The notes under the pieces were generated by a model that had not been told where the DNA came from, searched no databases, and saw only the letters and a program-made list of their open reading frames with translations. A stretch of DNA of 64,000 bases from an uncultured Alphaproteobacteria bacterium (lineage in GTDB: Bacteria; Pseudomonadota; Alphaproteobacteria; HIMB59; GCA-002718135), in assembly GCA_902621165.1 (NCBI GenBank), contig CACNKX010000001.1, positions 397,812 through 461,811 of the forward strand, in the 5' to 3' direction. Below, in pieces: positions 15,082 through 25,114 of the stretch. Each line of letters starts with the position of its first letter. The stretch's first letter is position 1. A program made the translations under genes and the position numbers.

Positions 15082-16346
15082 TTAATTTTTTCTAAATATG
15101 CTGCAAAATAACCGTCTATATTTTGTTTCATAATATTATCTGGTAATGTAATCATAAAATTATCTTTAATTAATTTATCATAATTACTATTCTGTTTTTC
15201 TAATTTAAAATTATAAAGTTTAAAGTCTGTTTTCTTTTTGAGAAAATTGTTAATTTGGCTTTCTGTTTCTCTTCTTAAAAAAGAGCACACCATATAAAGA
15301 ATTAAACCACCTTTATTTAGCAATTGTGAGGCATTATCTAACATTTTCTCTTGAACTTTGATTAATTCATTAAAATTTGGTCCTTCCATCTTAAAAAATA
15401 TTTCAGGATTTTTTCTTATAGTGCCAATAGCTGAACAAGGTGCATCAATAATAATACAATCATATTTTTCTTTAAATCTAAATTTTGTAAAATCTTTATT
15501 TAATATTTCAGTCTGAAAATTTAAACGTTTTAAATTAGATTCTAAAATTTTAATTTTATTTTTATTAATATCATTTAAAGTAATGTTTATTCCTTTTGAT
15601 AAAATTTGAAAAGCTTTTCCTCCTGGTGCTGCACATGTATCTAAAATTTTTTTATATTTCTTTTTAGTTGGGAGATTATATATAGGGAAAAAAGATGAGA
15701 AATCCTGCACCCACCAATCTCCATTCTTAAATGAATTTATATTTGTTATGTTTGTTTTACTTTCTAAAAATCCAGATAAGTCTGATGTCTTAATTACTTT
15801 TTCTTTACAATTAAATAATTTTTTTTCACTTTTGAAAACTATATGTAGATGTGGTTCCTGAATTATACTTTTTATAAATTTATCTCTTTCATTTTCTGAA
15901 AAATATTTTGTTTCACTTCTAAACCAAAGAGGTAAATCACTAAAGTTAATTTTTGTATTTTTTAGATAATTTTTATTTCTAGATATTTTTTTTAATGTAG
16001 CATTAATTAATCCATGATAAATTTTGAATTTTTTAGCTATTTCAACAGAGCAATTTATAACAGCATATTCTTTAAAGTTTAAAAATACTATTTGAGTAAT
16101 AGAACTCAGTAATAAAATTTTTTCATGATCTCTTAATTTTTTTTTTATGTGTGAGTTAATTATTTTTTCTACATGAATATGATACCTCATTGAATTTAAT
16201 ATTACATTATTCAAAAATGATATATCCTCTTGTTTATGTTTATTTATTATTTTTTCTATTGAAGTGCTCTTTAAATTTTTATTAGATTTAAAAATTGTAT
16301 ATAGGATATTGTGTATATCAAGTCTAATTTTTTCACCTTTGATCAT
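15078..16346 (-). CDS. rsmB: 16S rRNA m5C967 methyltransferase RsmB (Sun)
   Basis: The protein has 422 residues in two parts. Residues 1-140 are a NusB-like helical RNA-binding domain (NVILNSMRYHIHVEKII, VINCSVEIAKKF). The rest is the SAM-dependent catalytic domain with CAAPGGKAFQIL, NDINKNK, IIDAPCSAIGTIRKNPE (catalytic Cys in PCS) and MVCSF (second Cys). This order defines RsmB rather than RsmF. It acts on 16S rRNA during ribosome assembly. It is the first gene of the operon with the heparinase-like gene and purH. Confidence 0.92.
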   Translation of the reverse strand: MIKGEKIRLDIHNILYTIFKSNKNLKSTSIEKIINKHKQEDISFLNNVILNSMRYHIHVEKIINSHIKKKLRDHEKILLLSSITQIVFLNFKEYAVINCSVEIAKKFKIYHGLINATLKKISRNKNYLKNTKINFSDLPLWFRSETKYFSENERDKFIKSIIQEPHLHIVFKSEKKLFNCKEKVIKTSDLSGFLESKTNITNINSFKNGDWWVQDFSSFFPIYNLPTKKKYKKILDTCAAPGGKAFQILSKGINITLNDINKNKIKILESNLKRLNFQTEILNKDFTKFRFKEKYDCIIIDAPCSAIGTIRKNPEIFFKMEGPNFNELIKVQEKMLDNASQLLNKGGLILYMVCSFLRRETESQINNFLKKKTDFKLYNFKLEKQNSNYDKLIKDNFMITLPDNIMKQNIDGYFAAYLEKIK

Positions 16347-16416
16347 AAAATATTAAAATCTATCATTTATTAAAATTAATTATATTAAAAATAATTAAAA
16401 TAAAATATATTGAGAT

Positions 16417-16968
16417 ATGCGAGGAAATCTAGAAACAATAGTTGGAGCTATGTTTGCTGGTAAAACTAGTGAACTACTAAAAAGAATTCTTTGGGCTAAA
16501 CACCAAAATAAAAAAATTGTTGTTATTAAACCAAGTATTGATAACAGATATTCAAATGAAAAAATCATTACTCATAATGATTTAAGTCACGAATGTTATG
16601 CTATGACCGATTGGCAAAGTACATTAAATAGATTTACATTTATAAAAGAAAAAGTTGATGTGGTATTTTTAGATGAGATTCAATTTATGAATACTGCCGA
16701 TACACTTAATAATGTTGAAACAATTTTGAATAAAGGGATTGATGTAGTTTGTGCCGGACTTGACCAAGATTCTCGAGGTAAGCCTTGGGAAACATCATCT
16801 ATGTTGCTAGGTCTATCAGATAAAATCCTAAAAATTTATGGTTTTTGTAATGTCTGTGGACTTGAAGCTACTAAAACTTATAGAAAAACTGAAGGTGGAG
16901 AAAGAACACAAGTAGGTGCAGCCAATATCTATGAACCTAGGTGTTTAAAGCATTGGGAGCCTAGATAA
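16417..16968 (+). CDS. tdk: Thymidine kinase
   Basis: The 183-residue product is normal size for type II thymidine kinase. GAMFAGKTSELL (11-22) is the P-loop, VVFLDEIQFM the Walker B and lasso start, and CNVCGLEATKTYRKTEGG the zinc and nucleoside-binding region with a matching Cys near the end (PRCLKH). It phosphorylates thymidine to dTMP for salvage. It stands alone, divergent from rsmB and convergent with acsA, whose stop is 3 nt away. Confidence 0.93.
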   Translation: MRGNLETIVGAMFAGKTSELLKRILWAKHQNKKIVVIKPSIDNRYSNEKIITHNDLSHECYAMTDWQSTLNRFTFIKEKVDVVFLDEIQFMNTADTLNNVETILNKGIDVVCAGLDQDSRGKPWETSSMLLGLSDKILKIYGFCNVCGLEATKTYRKTEGGERTQVGAANIYEPRCLKHWEPR

Positions 16969-16971
16969 ATC

Positions 16972-18894
16972 TCAGATATTTTTTCTATTCTCAATTAAAT
17001 CACTAACTACAGAAGGATCAGCTAGAGTCGAAGTATCTCCTAAATTTTCAAAATCATTCGATGCAATTTTTCTTAAAATTCTTCTCATAATTTTTCCTGA
17101 TCTTGTTTTAGGTAAACCTGCTGTAATATGAATAAAGTCAGGCGTAGCAATTGGTCCAATTTTTTCCCTAATTTTTTTCTTTAAATCTTTAATTAAATCT
17201 TCTGATGAATTTATTCCTGCTTTAAGCGATACATAACAATATAAACCATTACCTTTTACATCATGAGGATAGCCCACAACTGCAGCTTCAGAAACATCTT
17301 TATGTGAAACAAAAGCACTTTCTATTTCTGCAGTACCAAGATTATGACCAGATACAATTATAACATCATCTACTCTTCCTGTTATCCAATAATATCCATC
17401 TTTATCTCTTTTGCACCCATCACCAGTAAAATATTTTCCATCAAATTGAGAAAAATAAGTATCAATAAATCTTTTATGATCTCCATAAACTGTTCGCATT
17501 TGACCGGGCCATGAGCGCTTCATACATAACATTCCTTCACATTCGCCCTCTAATTCATTACCATCTTTATCAACAATACATGGTTCGATACCATAAAAAG
17601 GTTTTGATGCAGAACCTGGTTTTAATTTTATAGCACCAGTCTGAGGTGATATTAGTATTCCACCTGTCTCAGTTTGCCACCATGTATCTACAATTGGACA
17701 TTTTGAATTACCTGGTACTTCAAAATACCACTTCCATGCTTCTGGATTAATAGGTTCACCAACTGTTCCTAAAAGTTTTAACGATGATCTGCTAGTTTTT
17801 GTAACATAATTATCACCTTCTCTCATCAAGGATCTAATGGCAGTAGGCGCTGTGTAAAATATATTTACTTTATGTTTATCAACTATTTGCCAAAACCTTG
17901 AGAAGTCAGGATAATTAGGAACACCTTCGAACATCAAAGTTGTAGCACCATTAGCTAGAGGTCCATAAATAATATAGCTGTGACCAGTAATCCAACCTAT
18001 ATCTGCAGTACACCAATATATATCTTCATTATTATAATTAAAAATATATTCATGTGTCATTGAAGCATAAACTATATATCCACCTGATGTATGCATGACA
18101 CCTTTTGGTTTACCAGTTGATCCTGAGGTATACAAAATGAACAAAGGATCTTCTGCATTTAAAACTTCTGGTTCACAAATGCTATCAACTTCTTTTATGA
18201 CATCATCATAAAATAAATCTCTATCTTTTATTAATTCTATTTCTTTATTTGTTCTTTTAACAACTAAACATTTTTTAACATCAGGGCATGACTCCAGTGC
18301 TTTATCTGTAGTTAATTTCAAAGGAATAGTTTTACCACCCCTAATTCCTTCATCTGCTGTTACAACATATTCAGATTTACAATCCTTTATTCTACCAGCA
18401 ATAGACTCAGCAGAGAAACCACCAAAAATGATTGAGTGTACAGCACCAATTCTTGCACAAGCTAACATAATATAAGCTAACTCAGGTATCATTGTTAAGT
18501 ATATTGTTACTCGATCACCTTTTTTTACTCCAATTTTTTTTAGTACATTTGCTGCTTTCGATACATTAATAAGAAGTTCTCTGTAGGTTATTTTCTTTGT
18601 TTCATTTGGATCATCACCTTCCCAAATAATAGCAACTTTATCAGGATTATTTTCAGCATGCCTATCTATACAATTATAAGATACATTTAGACTGCCATCT
18701 TCAAACCACTTAATACTAACATCATCTTTGGAATATTTTATATCTTTAATTTTCGTAAATTTTTTAATCCAATCGACTCTTTGTGCTTGATCTCCCCAAA
18801 ATTTATCATTGTTTTGAAGAGAATTATCATACATTGAAGAATATTTTTCTTCATTAACTTTTCCATTCTCAAGCCATTCTTTTTTAATTTCCAT
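16972..18894 (-). CDS. acsA: Acetyl-coenzyme A synthetase
   Basis: The 640 residues match the usual length of Acs. The adenylate-forming motif [15 protein letters not shown] lies near residue 255, [10 protein letters not shown] near 405, [20 protein letters not shown] near 490, and the C-terminal [17 protein letters not shown] carries the lysine that protein acetylation normally controls. It makes acetyl-CoA from acetate, CoA and ATP, feeding the TCA cycle for which acnA is also in this window. Confidence 0.95.
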   Translation of the reverse strand: MEIKKEWLENGKVNEEKYSSMYDNSLQNNDKFWGDQAQRVDWIKKFTKIKDIKYSKDDVSIKWFEDGSLNVSYNCIDRHAENNPDKVAIIWEGDDPNETKKITYRELLINVSKAANVLKKIGVKKGDRVTIYLTMIPELAYIMLACARIGAVHSIIFGGFSAESIAGRIKDCKSEYVVTADEGIRGGKTIPLKLTTDKALESCPDVKKCLVVKRTNKEIELIKDRDLFYDDVIKEVDSICEPEVLNAEDPLFILYTSGSTGKPKGVMHTSGGYIVYASMTHEYIFNYNNEDIYWCTADIGWITGHSYIIYGPLANGATTLMFEGVPNYPDFSRFWQIVDKHKVNIFYTAPTAIRSLMREGDNYVTKTSRSSLKLLGTVGEPINPEAWKWYFEVPGNSKCPIVDTWWQTETGGILISPQTGAIKLKPGSASKPFYGIEPCIVDKDGNELEGECEGMLCMKRSWPGQMRTVYGDHKRFIDTYFSQFDGKYFTGDGCKRDKDGYYWITGRVDDVIIVSGHNLGTAEIESAFVSHKDVSEAAVVGYPHDVKGNGLYCYVSLKAGINSSEDLIKDLKKKIREKIGPIATPDFIHITAGLPKTRSGKIMRRILRKIASNDFENLGDTSTLADPSVVSDLIENRKNI

Positions 18895-18949
18895 ACTAAC
18901 AGAGTAATTCTAATTTAATTAAATATCAACAAGTAATTATTTTTTTAAA

Positions 18950-19354
18950 CTAATATGACATTTTAATTATTATATCCCATTCAGTTTTTTTTAAAGGCAT
19001 TACGGAAAGTCTACTTTGTTTAACGAGTGCGATATCTTGTAACTCACTACTTTTTTTTATCTGATCGAGAGAGACTGGTTTTTTAAGTTTTTTCATTGCT
19101 TTAACATCAACTACAACAAAACGGCCTGTTTTATCAGTAGGATCTGGATAATATTCTTTTACTATTTTAACAATACCAACAATACTTCTTTCTGTTACTG
19201 AATGATAAAAAAAACATAGATCATTTTTTTTCATCTCTTTTAAATTATTTCTGGCTTGATAATTTCTGACCCCATCCCACATGGATGCGCCCTCTTTGAC
19301 TTGGTTTTCCCAAGACCATGTGTCAGGTTCAGATTTTAACAACCAGTATTTCAT
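18950..19354 (-). CDS. EVE-domain protein (thymocyte nuclear protein 1-like)
   Basis: The 134 residues form a single EVE domain: the YWLLKSEPDTWSW start, WDGVRNYQARNNLK and FFYHSVTERSIVGIVKIVKE are highly typical. EVE domains have a PUA-like fold and bind modified bases in DNA or RNA. In alphaproteobacteria this gene is often near tsaD, as here, with a 30-nt gap and the same strand, suggesting one transcript with the tRNA-modifying tsaD. The exact ligand is unknown. Confidence 0.88.
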   Translation of the reverse strand: MKYWLLKSEPDTWSWENQVKEGASMWDGVRNYQARNNLKEMKKNDLCFFYHSVTERSIVGIVKIVKEYYPDPTDKTGRFVVVDVKAMKKLKKPVSLDQIKKSSELQDIALVKQSRLSVMPLKKTEWDIIIKMSY

Positions 19355-19384
19355 TTTAATATTTATCTTTTAACAAGATTAATT

Positions 19385-20395
19385 TTATAATACACTTCTT
19401 ACTCCTAATCTAGGCATTGGTTTAAAAAATAAATCATTTCTTTCTTTTTTAAAAAATTTCATACATGCCCAAGCAATCATAGCAGCATTGTCACCCATCA
19501 TTTCTTTTATAGGATAATAAATTTCAATATTTTTTTTTATAAAAAAATTCTCTATTTTATTTCGAATATATTTATTATTTGATACTCCTCCAACTACAGA
19601 AATTGATCTTATATTTTTATTTTCAGAACTTAATCTTTTCAACCCTCTTTCTAACTTTTCAATAAGAATTTCACTAATATTTTTTTGAAATGATGCTGAC
19701 AAATCTTGTACAAATTTTTTATCAATTTTATTTTTTTTTGTTAAAAGGTTTATATTTGTTTTAATTCCAGAAAATGAAAAATTAAAATTTTTTTCTTTTA
19801 CTAATGGTTTAGGTAAAACAAATCTATCCTCATTTCCTTTGAGTGCTTGTTTTTCAATTTCGCTACCCCCAGGATATGGCAGCCCAATTAATTTTGCTGT
19901 TTTGTCAAAAGCTTCTCCTATTGCATCATCAACACTTTGTCCCAATAGCTCTATTTCATTTTCACTTTCCATCAAATAAATCTGAGTATGACCTCCCGTT
20001 AATAGTAAGATGAGATTTGGAAATTTAATATCGTTATTAAAACTTGTAGACAATATGTGTCCTTCAAGATGATTAGTTGGAATGAATGGTTTTTTTAAAG
20101 AAATTGCTAATGATTTGGTAAAAGTTGAGCCAACCAACAAACTTCCTATAAGCCCCGGTCCACAAGTAGCAGTAAAAACATCTATTTCTTTTGGGTCTAT
20201 TTTCTTATTATTAAATAAATCATTTGTTATAATTTGTATTTTTTCCAAATGTGATCTTGAAGCTAACTCTGGAACAACACCGCCATGTATTTTATGAATT
20301 TTCTGAGAAAAAGTAATATGTTCTACAATAGAGCTGTTTTCCATTAGACATATTGATGTTTCGTCGCACGAAGTTTCTGCAGCAAATACAAGCAT
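19385..20395 (-). CDS. tsaD: tRNA N6-adenosine threonylcarbamoyltransferase TsaD
   Basis: This 336-residue ASKHA-fold protein starts with FAAETSCDETS, has HGGVVPELASRSHLEKI, the iron-binding NHLEGHILS, GGHTQIYLM, DDAIGEAFDKTAKLIGLPYPGG and VVGGVSNN. It transfers the threonylcarbamoyl group to A37 of ANN-decoding tRNAs. The start ATG is 61 nt from the divergent Mic60-like gene. In many relatives hemC and hemD lie between tsaD and the mic60-hemY pair; they are not here. Confidence 0.95.
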   Translation of the reverse strand: MLVFAAETSCDETSICLMENSSIVEHITFSQKIHKIHGGVVPELASRSHLEKIQIITNDLFNNKKIDPKEIDVFTATCGPGLIGSLLVGSTFTKSLAISLKKPFIPTNHLEGHILSTSFNNDIKFPNLILLLTGGHTQIYLMESENEIELLGQSVDDAIGEAFDKTAKLIGLPYPGGSEIEKQALKGNEDRFVLPKPLVKEKNFNFSFSGIKTNINLLTKKNKIDKKFVQDLSASFQKNISEILIEKLERGLKRLSSENKNIRSISVVGGVSNNKYIRNKIENFFIKKNIEIYYPIKEMMGDNAAMIAWACMKFFKKERNDLFFKPMPRLGVRSVL

Positions 20396-20456
20396 ATTTT
20401 TTTGGTATAGTATTTTACACTGTTAAACAACAAACTAATAATGCTAAAAAAAGGGC

Positions 20457-21341
20457 ATGAAAAAAATTTTTGATAGTTTTTATGTTTTTTCTAAATTTTC
20501 ACTAAGCTTTATTCTTTTATTATGTGTTTTTTTCTTAATTTACATTCTATATACAAATTATCAGAATGAAGATGAAGTATCAAAACTTCAGATTGAATTA
20601 GAAAATGAACTTAGAGAAAATATTAATGAAAATTCTGAATTTATAAAAAATATATCTAAAGAAATATTAGAAACAAAAACAACTTTAACAAATATAGAAA
20701 AACTTATTAAAGAAAATTCAAATAAAGAATCAAAAGTTGATCTGACGTCAATCAATGAAAGCATAGAATTATTAAATAAAAATTTCAATACTTTAAGTTA
20801 TGAGATTTCTTCTATAAAAAATAAAAATATTGAAGATCAATCTAATAATAATCCTGAATTAGTAAATCAATCTGTCAATGAAGTAGTTGAGTTAATAAAA
20901 ATTAAATACGAAAACAACATGGATTTTGATAGAGAGCTTAAATACCTTGAAACAATTTTAGGAAATAATAAAAATCCTATTTTGGAAAAATTATCAATCC
21001 TAAAAAGAAATAAATACAAAGGGCATTTATTTTTAGAAGATCAATTTAATGATGAAGTTAATTTATATTTGAGGAATATTGTTAACAATAACAATAGTTT
21101 ATTTAATAAAATTATTTTACCCTATATAGACCTTTCTCCATCTTCAGAAAACATTATTTCAGATGAAAAAATTTTAATATTAGAGGAAACTAAATTTTTT
21201 ATTAAAAATAGAAACATTACAAAAGCTTACGAGAGTCTAAGTAAAATAGAAAATTACAAAGCTTTTTTTAAAGTATCTTCAAATGAAATGAATAACTATA
21301 ATAACTTTATAATAGAAATTTCAAAGTTGAATAATGTATAG
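20457..21341 (+). CDS. Mitofilin/Mic60-like coiled-coil inner-membrane protein
   Basis: The 294-residue protein has one transmembrane segment (about residues 14-33) near the N-terminus, then a long charged coiled coil (40-130) and a short helical C-terminal domain. This layout, and its place directly before hemY, match the alphaproteobacterial Mic60/mitofilin homologues that shape inner-membrane invaginations. It is shorter than usual and the C-terminal signature is weak, so the call rests mainly on topology and synteny. The stop overlaps the hemY-like start by 8 nt. Confidence 0.6.
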   Translation: MKKIFDSFYVFSKFSLSFILLLCVFFLIYILYTNYQNEDEVSKLQIELENELRENINENSEFIKNISKEILETKTTLTNIEKLIKENSNKESKVDLTSINESIELLNKNFNTLSYEISSIKNKNIEDQSNNNPELVNQSVNEVVELIKIKYENNMDFDRELKYLETILGNNKNPILEKLSILKRNKYKGHLFLEDQFNDEVNLYLRNIVNNNNSLFNKIILPYIDLSPSSENIISDEKILILEETKFFIKNRNITKAYESLSKIENYKAFFKVSSNEMNNYNNFIIEISKLNNV

Positions 21342-22635
21342 ACTATCAATTTTTGTATTGCAGTTTTTAATATTAATCATAGCGCTCACTTTTATTTTTA
21401 CCAATCCATTTGTTGTATCCTTAGATATAGGAAATTTAAAATATTCTTTTTCTTCAAATTTATTTGCTGTTATTTTTATATCTTTTATTTTTCTATTGTA
21501 TTTGGTACTTTATTTATTTTTTCGATCAAGGCTTTCACTTGGAAAATATTTCTTAAAAAATAAATATAATAAAATTGAAAAAGGTTACTTACACTTTGTT
21601 GACGCAATGATAGCGGTCGCAAACAAAGATAATAAGACAGCTTTAAAATCACATAAAAAAATGGTTAGCTATCTTAAGGATGACCCATCATTATCTCTAT
21701 TACTAAAGTCTGAAGTTTTAAAGATTGAAAAAAAATTTCCAGAATTAAACAATATTTATGAAGATATGATTAAATCAAAAAAGACTGAAACACTTGGATA
21801 CAGAGGTTTAATGGAACAAAATTTAAGAAATCAAGATTATCATCATGCTTTCTTATATGGAGAAAAATTGTTTTCAATTAATCCTAACATTGAAAAACTT
21901 TATGACACACTAATATTTATTGCAGCAAAAACAAAAAACTGGAATCAAATAATTTTATTATCAGATAAAGCTTTTTCAAATAAAATAATAAGTAAAAACG
22001 ATTTAAATGAAAATAAATCCATAGGTTTTTATGAAATAGCTAAAATAAAATTTGATAGCGATATTAAAGATGCTCTCAAAAATATTTTAAAGGCTATAGA
22101 ATTGAAAAAAAACTTTGCTCCATATGTAAAACTTCATTTGGAAATTACCGTGGCTTTAAATGACAAAAGAAACCTTAAAAAATTAATCAAGAAATATTGG
22201 AGCTCAAATCCAAGCTCTCCACTTCGTTCTGTCATAACAAAAATACTTAATGATAATGATCTTACAGATATAAAATTCATAAATGAAATAATTAAAAATA
22301 ATACTACTGAAGAAGAATCCAAAAAACTTTTAATTTATTTTGCAATAAAAAATTTAAAATGGGATATCGCTAGAGAGAATGTTATTGGAATGATTGGTTC
22401 TAGTCCTTCTAAGGATATCTGTTATTTTATGTCTGATATAGAACTTGGAGAAAATAATGATAAGCAAAAAAGTGATGCTTGGATAATGAGAGCTGAAAAT
22501 GCTAAATTGGAAAATAGTTGGACATGTAGAATTACAAATCAATCACAAGAGGAGTGGAGCTCTTTATCTGACTCTGGTAATTATAATTCTCTTGTTTGGT
22601 CATCTCCAATGATGATAAGAGAAAATAGTAATTAA
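21334..22635 (+). CDS. HemY-like membrane protein
   Basis: The 433-residue protein has two N-terminal transmembrane segments (about 5-23 and 41-63) followed by a helical TPR-like region, the architecture of the HemY N-terminal family. HemY proteins accompany heme-synthesis genes but have no proven enzymatic activity; this family is unrelated to the oxidase of the same name in Bacillus. The conserved MIAVANKDNKTALKSHKKM stretch near residue 95 fits. It is translationally coupled to the Mic60-like gene, and the next gene starts one nt after its stop codon. Confidence 0.75.
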   Translation: MYRLSIFVLQFLILIIALTFIFTNPFVVSLDIGNLKYSFSSNLFAVIFISFIFLLYLVLYLFFRSRLSLGKYFLKNKYNKIEKGYLHFVDAMIAVANKDNKTALKSHKKMVSYLKDDPSLSLLLKSEVLKIEKKFPELNNIYEDMIKSKKTETLGYRGLMEQNLRNQDYHHAFLYGEKLFSINPNIEKLYDTLIFIAAKTKNWNQIILLSDKAFSNKIISKNDLNENKSIGFYEIAKIKFDSDIKDALKNILKAIELKKNFAPYVKLHLEITVALNDKRNLKKLIKKYWSSNPSSPLRSVITKILNDNDLTDIKFINEIIKNNTTEEESKKLLIYFAIKNLKWDIARENVIGMIGSSPSKDICYFMSDIELGENNDKQKSDAWIMRAENAKLENSWTCRITNQSQEEWSSLSDSGNYNSLVWSSPMMIRENSN

Positions 22636-22636
22636 T

Positions 22637-23332
22637 ATGAAATTAAATTTTTTTATAGGTTATGACTCTAAAGAAGATATAGCCTACAGAGTTTGTAAAT
22701 ATTCACTCTTAAAACGAACAAATGCTGAAGTAAATGTTGTATCTTTAAAAATTGATGAACTTATTGCCAAAGATTTGTATACAAGGAATATAGATCCTTT
22801 AGCATCTACACAATTTACATACTCAAGATTTTTAGTTCCTAAGCTTATGAATTATCAAGGTTGGGCAGTTTTTTGTGACTGTGATTTCATTTTTTTAGAG
22901 GATGTTTCAAATTTATTCAATGAACTCGATGAGTCTAAGGCAGTATATTGTGTTAAACATGACTATACTCCCAAAGAGAAGCATAAAATGGACGGTCAAA
23001 AACAAACAATATATCCAAGAAAAAATTGGTCTAGTTTTATCCTATATAACTGCTCTCATCCTAGTACAAAAAAACTAACTGTTGAAAAAGTGAATAATGA
23101 AACTGGTGCATTTCTGCACCAATTTAAATGGTGTGAAGATAATGAAATTGGATCATTGGATGAACGTTGGAATTGGCTAGAGGGATGGACTTCAGGTCAT
23201 AATAATGAAAAACCTTACGCAGTGCATTACACCCGAGGTGGACCATGGTTCTCTGAATGGCAAGATGTTGAATTTTCAAAAGAATGGTTAGTAGAAAGAG
23301 ATAAATATCTTGCTAACAAATTTAAATCATAA
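22637..23332 (+). CDS. GT8-like glycosyltransferase
   Basis: The 231-residue protein begins MKLNFFIGYDSKEDIAY, typical of small marine-bacterial and phage glycosyltransferases. It has FTYSRFLVPKLMNYQGWAVF followed by a DCDF acidic motif near residue 87, equivalent to the DxD that binds the metal and nucleotide sugar in GT-A folds. A late VHYTRGGPWF stretch fits the acceptor or phosphate end. Donor and acceptor are unknown. It starts one nt after the hemY-like stop and converges on the TPR genes with a 6-nt overlap. Confidence 0.65.
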   Translation: MKLNFFIGYDSKEDIAYRVCKYSLLKRTNAEVNVVSLKIDELIAKDLYTRNIDPLASTQFTYSRFLVPKLMNYQGWAVFCDCDFIFLEDVSNLFNELDESKAVYCVKHDYTPKEKHKMDGQKQTIYPRKNWSSFILYNCSHPSTKKLTVEKVNNETGAFLHQFKWCEDNEIGSLDERWNWLEGWTSGHNNEKPYAVHYTRGGPWFSEWQDVEFSKEWLVERDKYLANKFKS

Positions 23333-25114
23333 ATTTAAAAAATTTTTTAAAAAATTTGAATTTTTAAAAAAACTTTTTTTATCAACCAACTCAACAGAAC
23401 TATACCAAGGGGTCTTATTATTTTTTTGATTCCAATAATGAAAAAGAGCATAATTTTCAGGTTTAATTAAAATCGTTTTTACTCCAAGTGCTCCAGCTAG
23501 ATGTGCGGTGCTATTACTAATAGTAATAAATATATCTAGTGTTTTCAAAAGTGAGCCAATGTTTTCAAAATCATTATATAAATCAAGGTCTTTAATACTC
23601 AATATTTTATTATTTGATTTATTATTAAAAATATCAATTTCAGCCTCAACATCACCATATTGTAAGTTAAAAATATCACAATCTGAAATGCTAAAAATAT
23701 TTTTAAAATCTTCTAGATTAAGTGATTTATCAAGTGCATACCTATTGTTAAAACTTTTCCATGACAATCCTATTTTAAATTTTTTTTTGTATACAGATGT
23801 TCTACTTTCCATGTCTTCAACATTTTTTTTGTCTAAATTAATGAACGAATCTTTTTTAAAATCATCTATATTATTACGAAAGTATCTTCCTAAGCTTCCT
23901 GCATAAAGGACAAAGTCGATTTTATTAAATTTTTCATTATTATTTGTAATATTTCCTATCTCAACAAATTTTTCAGCATACTTTGGAAATGATCTCCGAA
24001 ATAGATTTAATAAACGTGAGTCACATTCAATAATTATATTTTCAATATTATTTAATAGATCTCCATACATTGAGCTGTAGAGAATTTCATCTCCAACCCC
24101 CTGTTCACGTACAACTAAAAAACTTCCCTTTTTGTTATTAATTGTATTAAATCTATACAATTTGCTATTTAATTTTTGCACGTATTCATTTTTTTTTACA
24201 TAATCGTCTAAATCCAATCTTCCTTCAAAATAGTTCCAACCTTTTTTAAATTCATGATCTTTAAGGTATATAAATGAAATTGTTTTTTGAATATCACCAT
24301 CATTTTTTTTCATTTGTAATGCTTTAATACTGTTTTTTAAAGCTTCTTTATGGTTGCCTAAATCGAAATAAATTTTTGATAAATTATTATAAATATAAGC
24401 ATTATTCGGATTTATAATTAGAGCTTTTTGGTAGTACTTAATTGCTTTATCGTAATTTAGCTCTTCTCTATAAAAACCTGCTATATTATTTAAAACATGA
24501 AAGGATGAGCTATTTAATTTTAAGGCTTTTAAATAATATTTTTCAGCTTGTATTTTTTCACGTTTTTCATCATAAGTTCTTCCTAATGAATTCAAAGCAG
24601 AAAGATTTTTGGGATCAATCTCTAATATATTCTCAAATATTTTAACTGCTTCAGCAAAATTTCTTTCATGAAAGTAGCATTGACCAATTATGCTTAATGC
24701 CGATACATCTTTGTTATTTTTTTTAAGATAAAACAAACAAATCTTTTTTGAGTCTTCAATTCTATTTAATTTGTAAAGAACAAATGCTTTATCTTTATTC
24801 ACTCCTTCAATTTCTTTAATTTTTAAAATACTCTCAATTGTATTAAGCGCATCATAATATTTTCCTTCTATAATATCCATGTTGTAGAGATTAATCATAG
24901 CTTTTATATTGTTTTCATTTTTTATTAGATAATTATAATTTAAACGGGCTTCTTTATTTAAATTTAATTTTTGCTGAATTACAGCTAAGTTATATCTTAG
25001 AAGATTATTGCTTTTATTTTTTTTGAAGATTTTTTCTAATTCATTATAACTTTCTATTTTATCCCCGGTTTCAAATTTTTTAAGAAGACTATTAATTTGA
25101 AAATTTAAATTCAT
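23327..25114 (-). CDS. TPR protein fused to a GT9/GT41-like glycosyltransferase domain (copy 2)
   Basis: The 595 residues divide into about eight TPR-like helix pairs (1-300; for instance NLSALNSLGRTYDEK and NAYIYNNLSKIYFDLGNHKEAL) and a C-terminal nucleotide-sugar domain: FLVVREQGVGDEILYSS, FKIGLSWKSFNNRYAL, IFNLQYGDVEAEI and ITISNSTAHLAGALGVKT. The latter resembles GT9 and the bacterial relatives of O-GlcNAc transferase. It may glycosylate proteins bound by the TPR part. It overlaps its upstream paralogue by 23 nt, so the two are coupled. Confidence 0.7.
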   Translation of the reverse strand: MNLNFQINSLLKKFETGDKIESYNELEKIFKKNKSNNLLRYNLAVIQQKLNLNKEARLNYNYLIKNENNIKAMINLYNMDIIEGKYYDALNTIESILKIKEIEGVNKDKAFVLYKLNRIEDSKKICLFYLKKNNKDVSALSIIGQCYFHERNFAEAVKIFENILEIDPKNLSALNSLGRTYDEKREKIQAEKYYLKALKLNSSSFHVLNNIAGFYREELNYDKAIKYYQKALIINPNNAYIYNNLSKIYFDLGNHKEALKNSIKALQMKKNDGDIQKTISFIYLKDHEFKKGWNYFEGRLDLDDYVKKNEYVQKLNSKLYRFNTINNKKGSFLVVREQGVGDEILYSSMYGDLLNNIENIIIECDSRLLNLFRRSFPKYAEKFVEIGNITNNNEKFNKIDFVLYAGSLGRYFRNNIDDFKKDSFINLDKKNVEDMESRTSVYKKKFKIGLSWKSFNNRYALDKSLNLEDFKNIFSISDCDIFNLQYGDVEAEIDIFNNKSNNKILSIKDLDLYNDFENIGSLLKTLDIFITISNSTAHLAGALGVKTILIKPENYALFHYWNQKNNKTPWYSSVELVDKKSFFKNSNFLKNFLNL

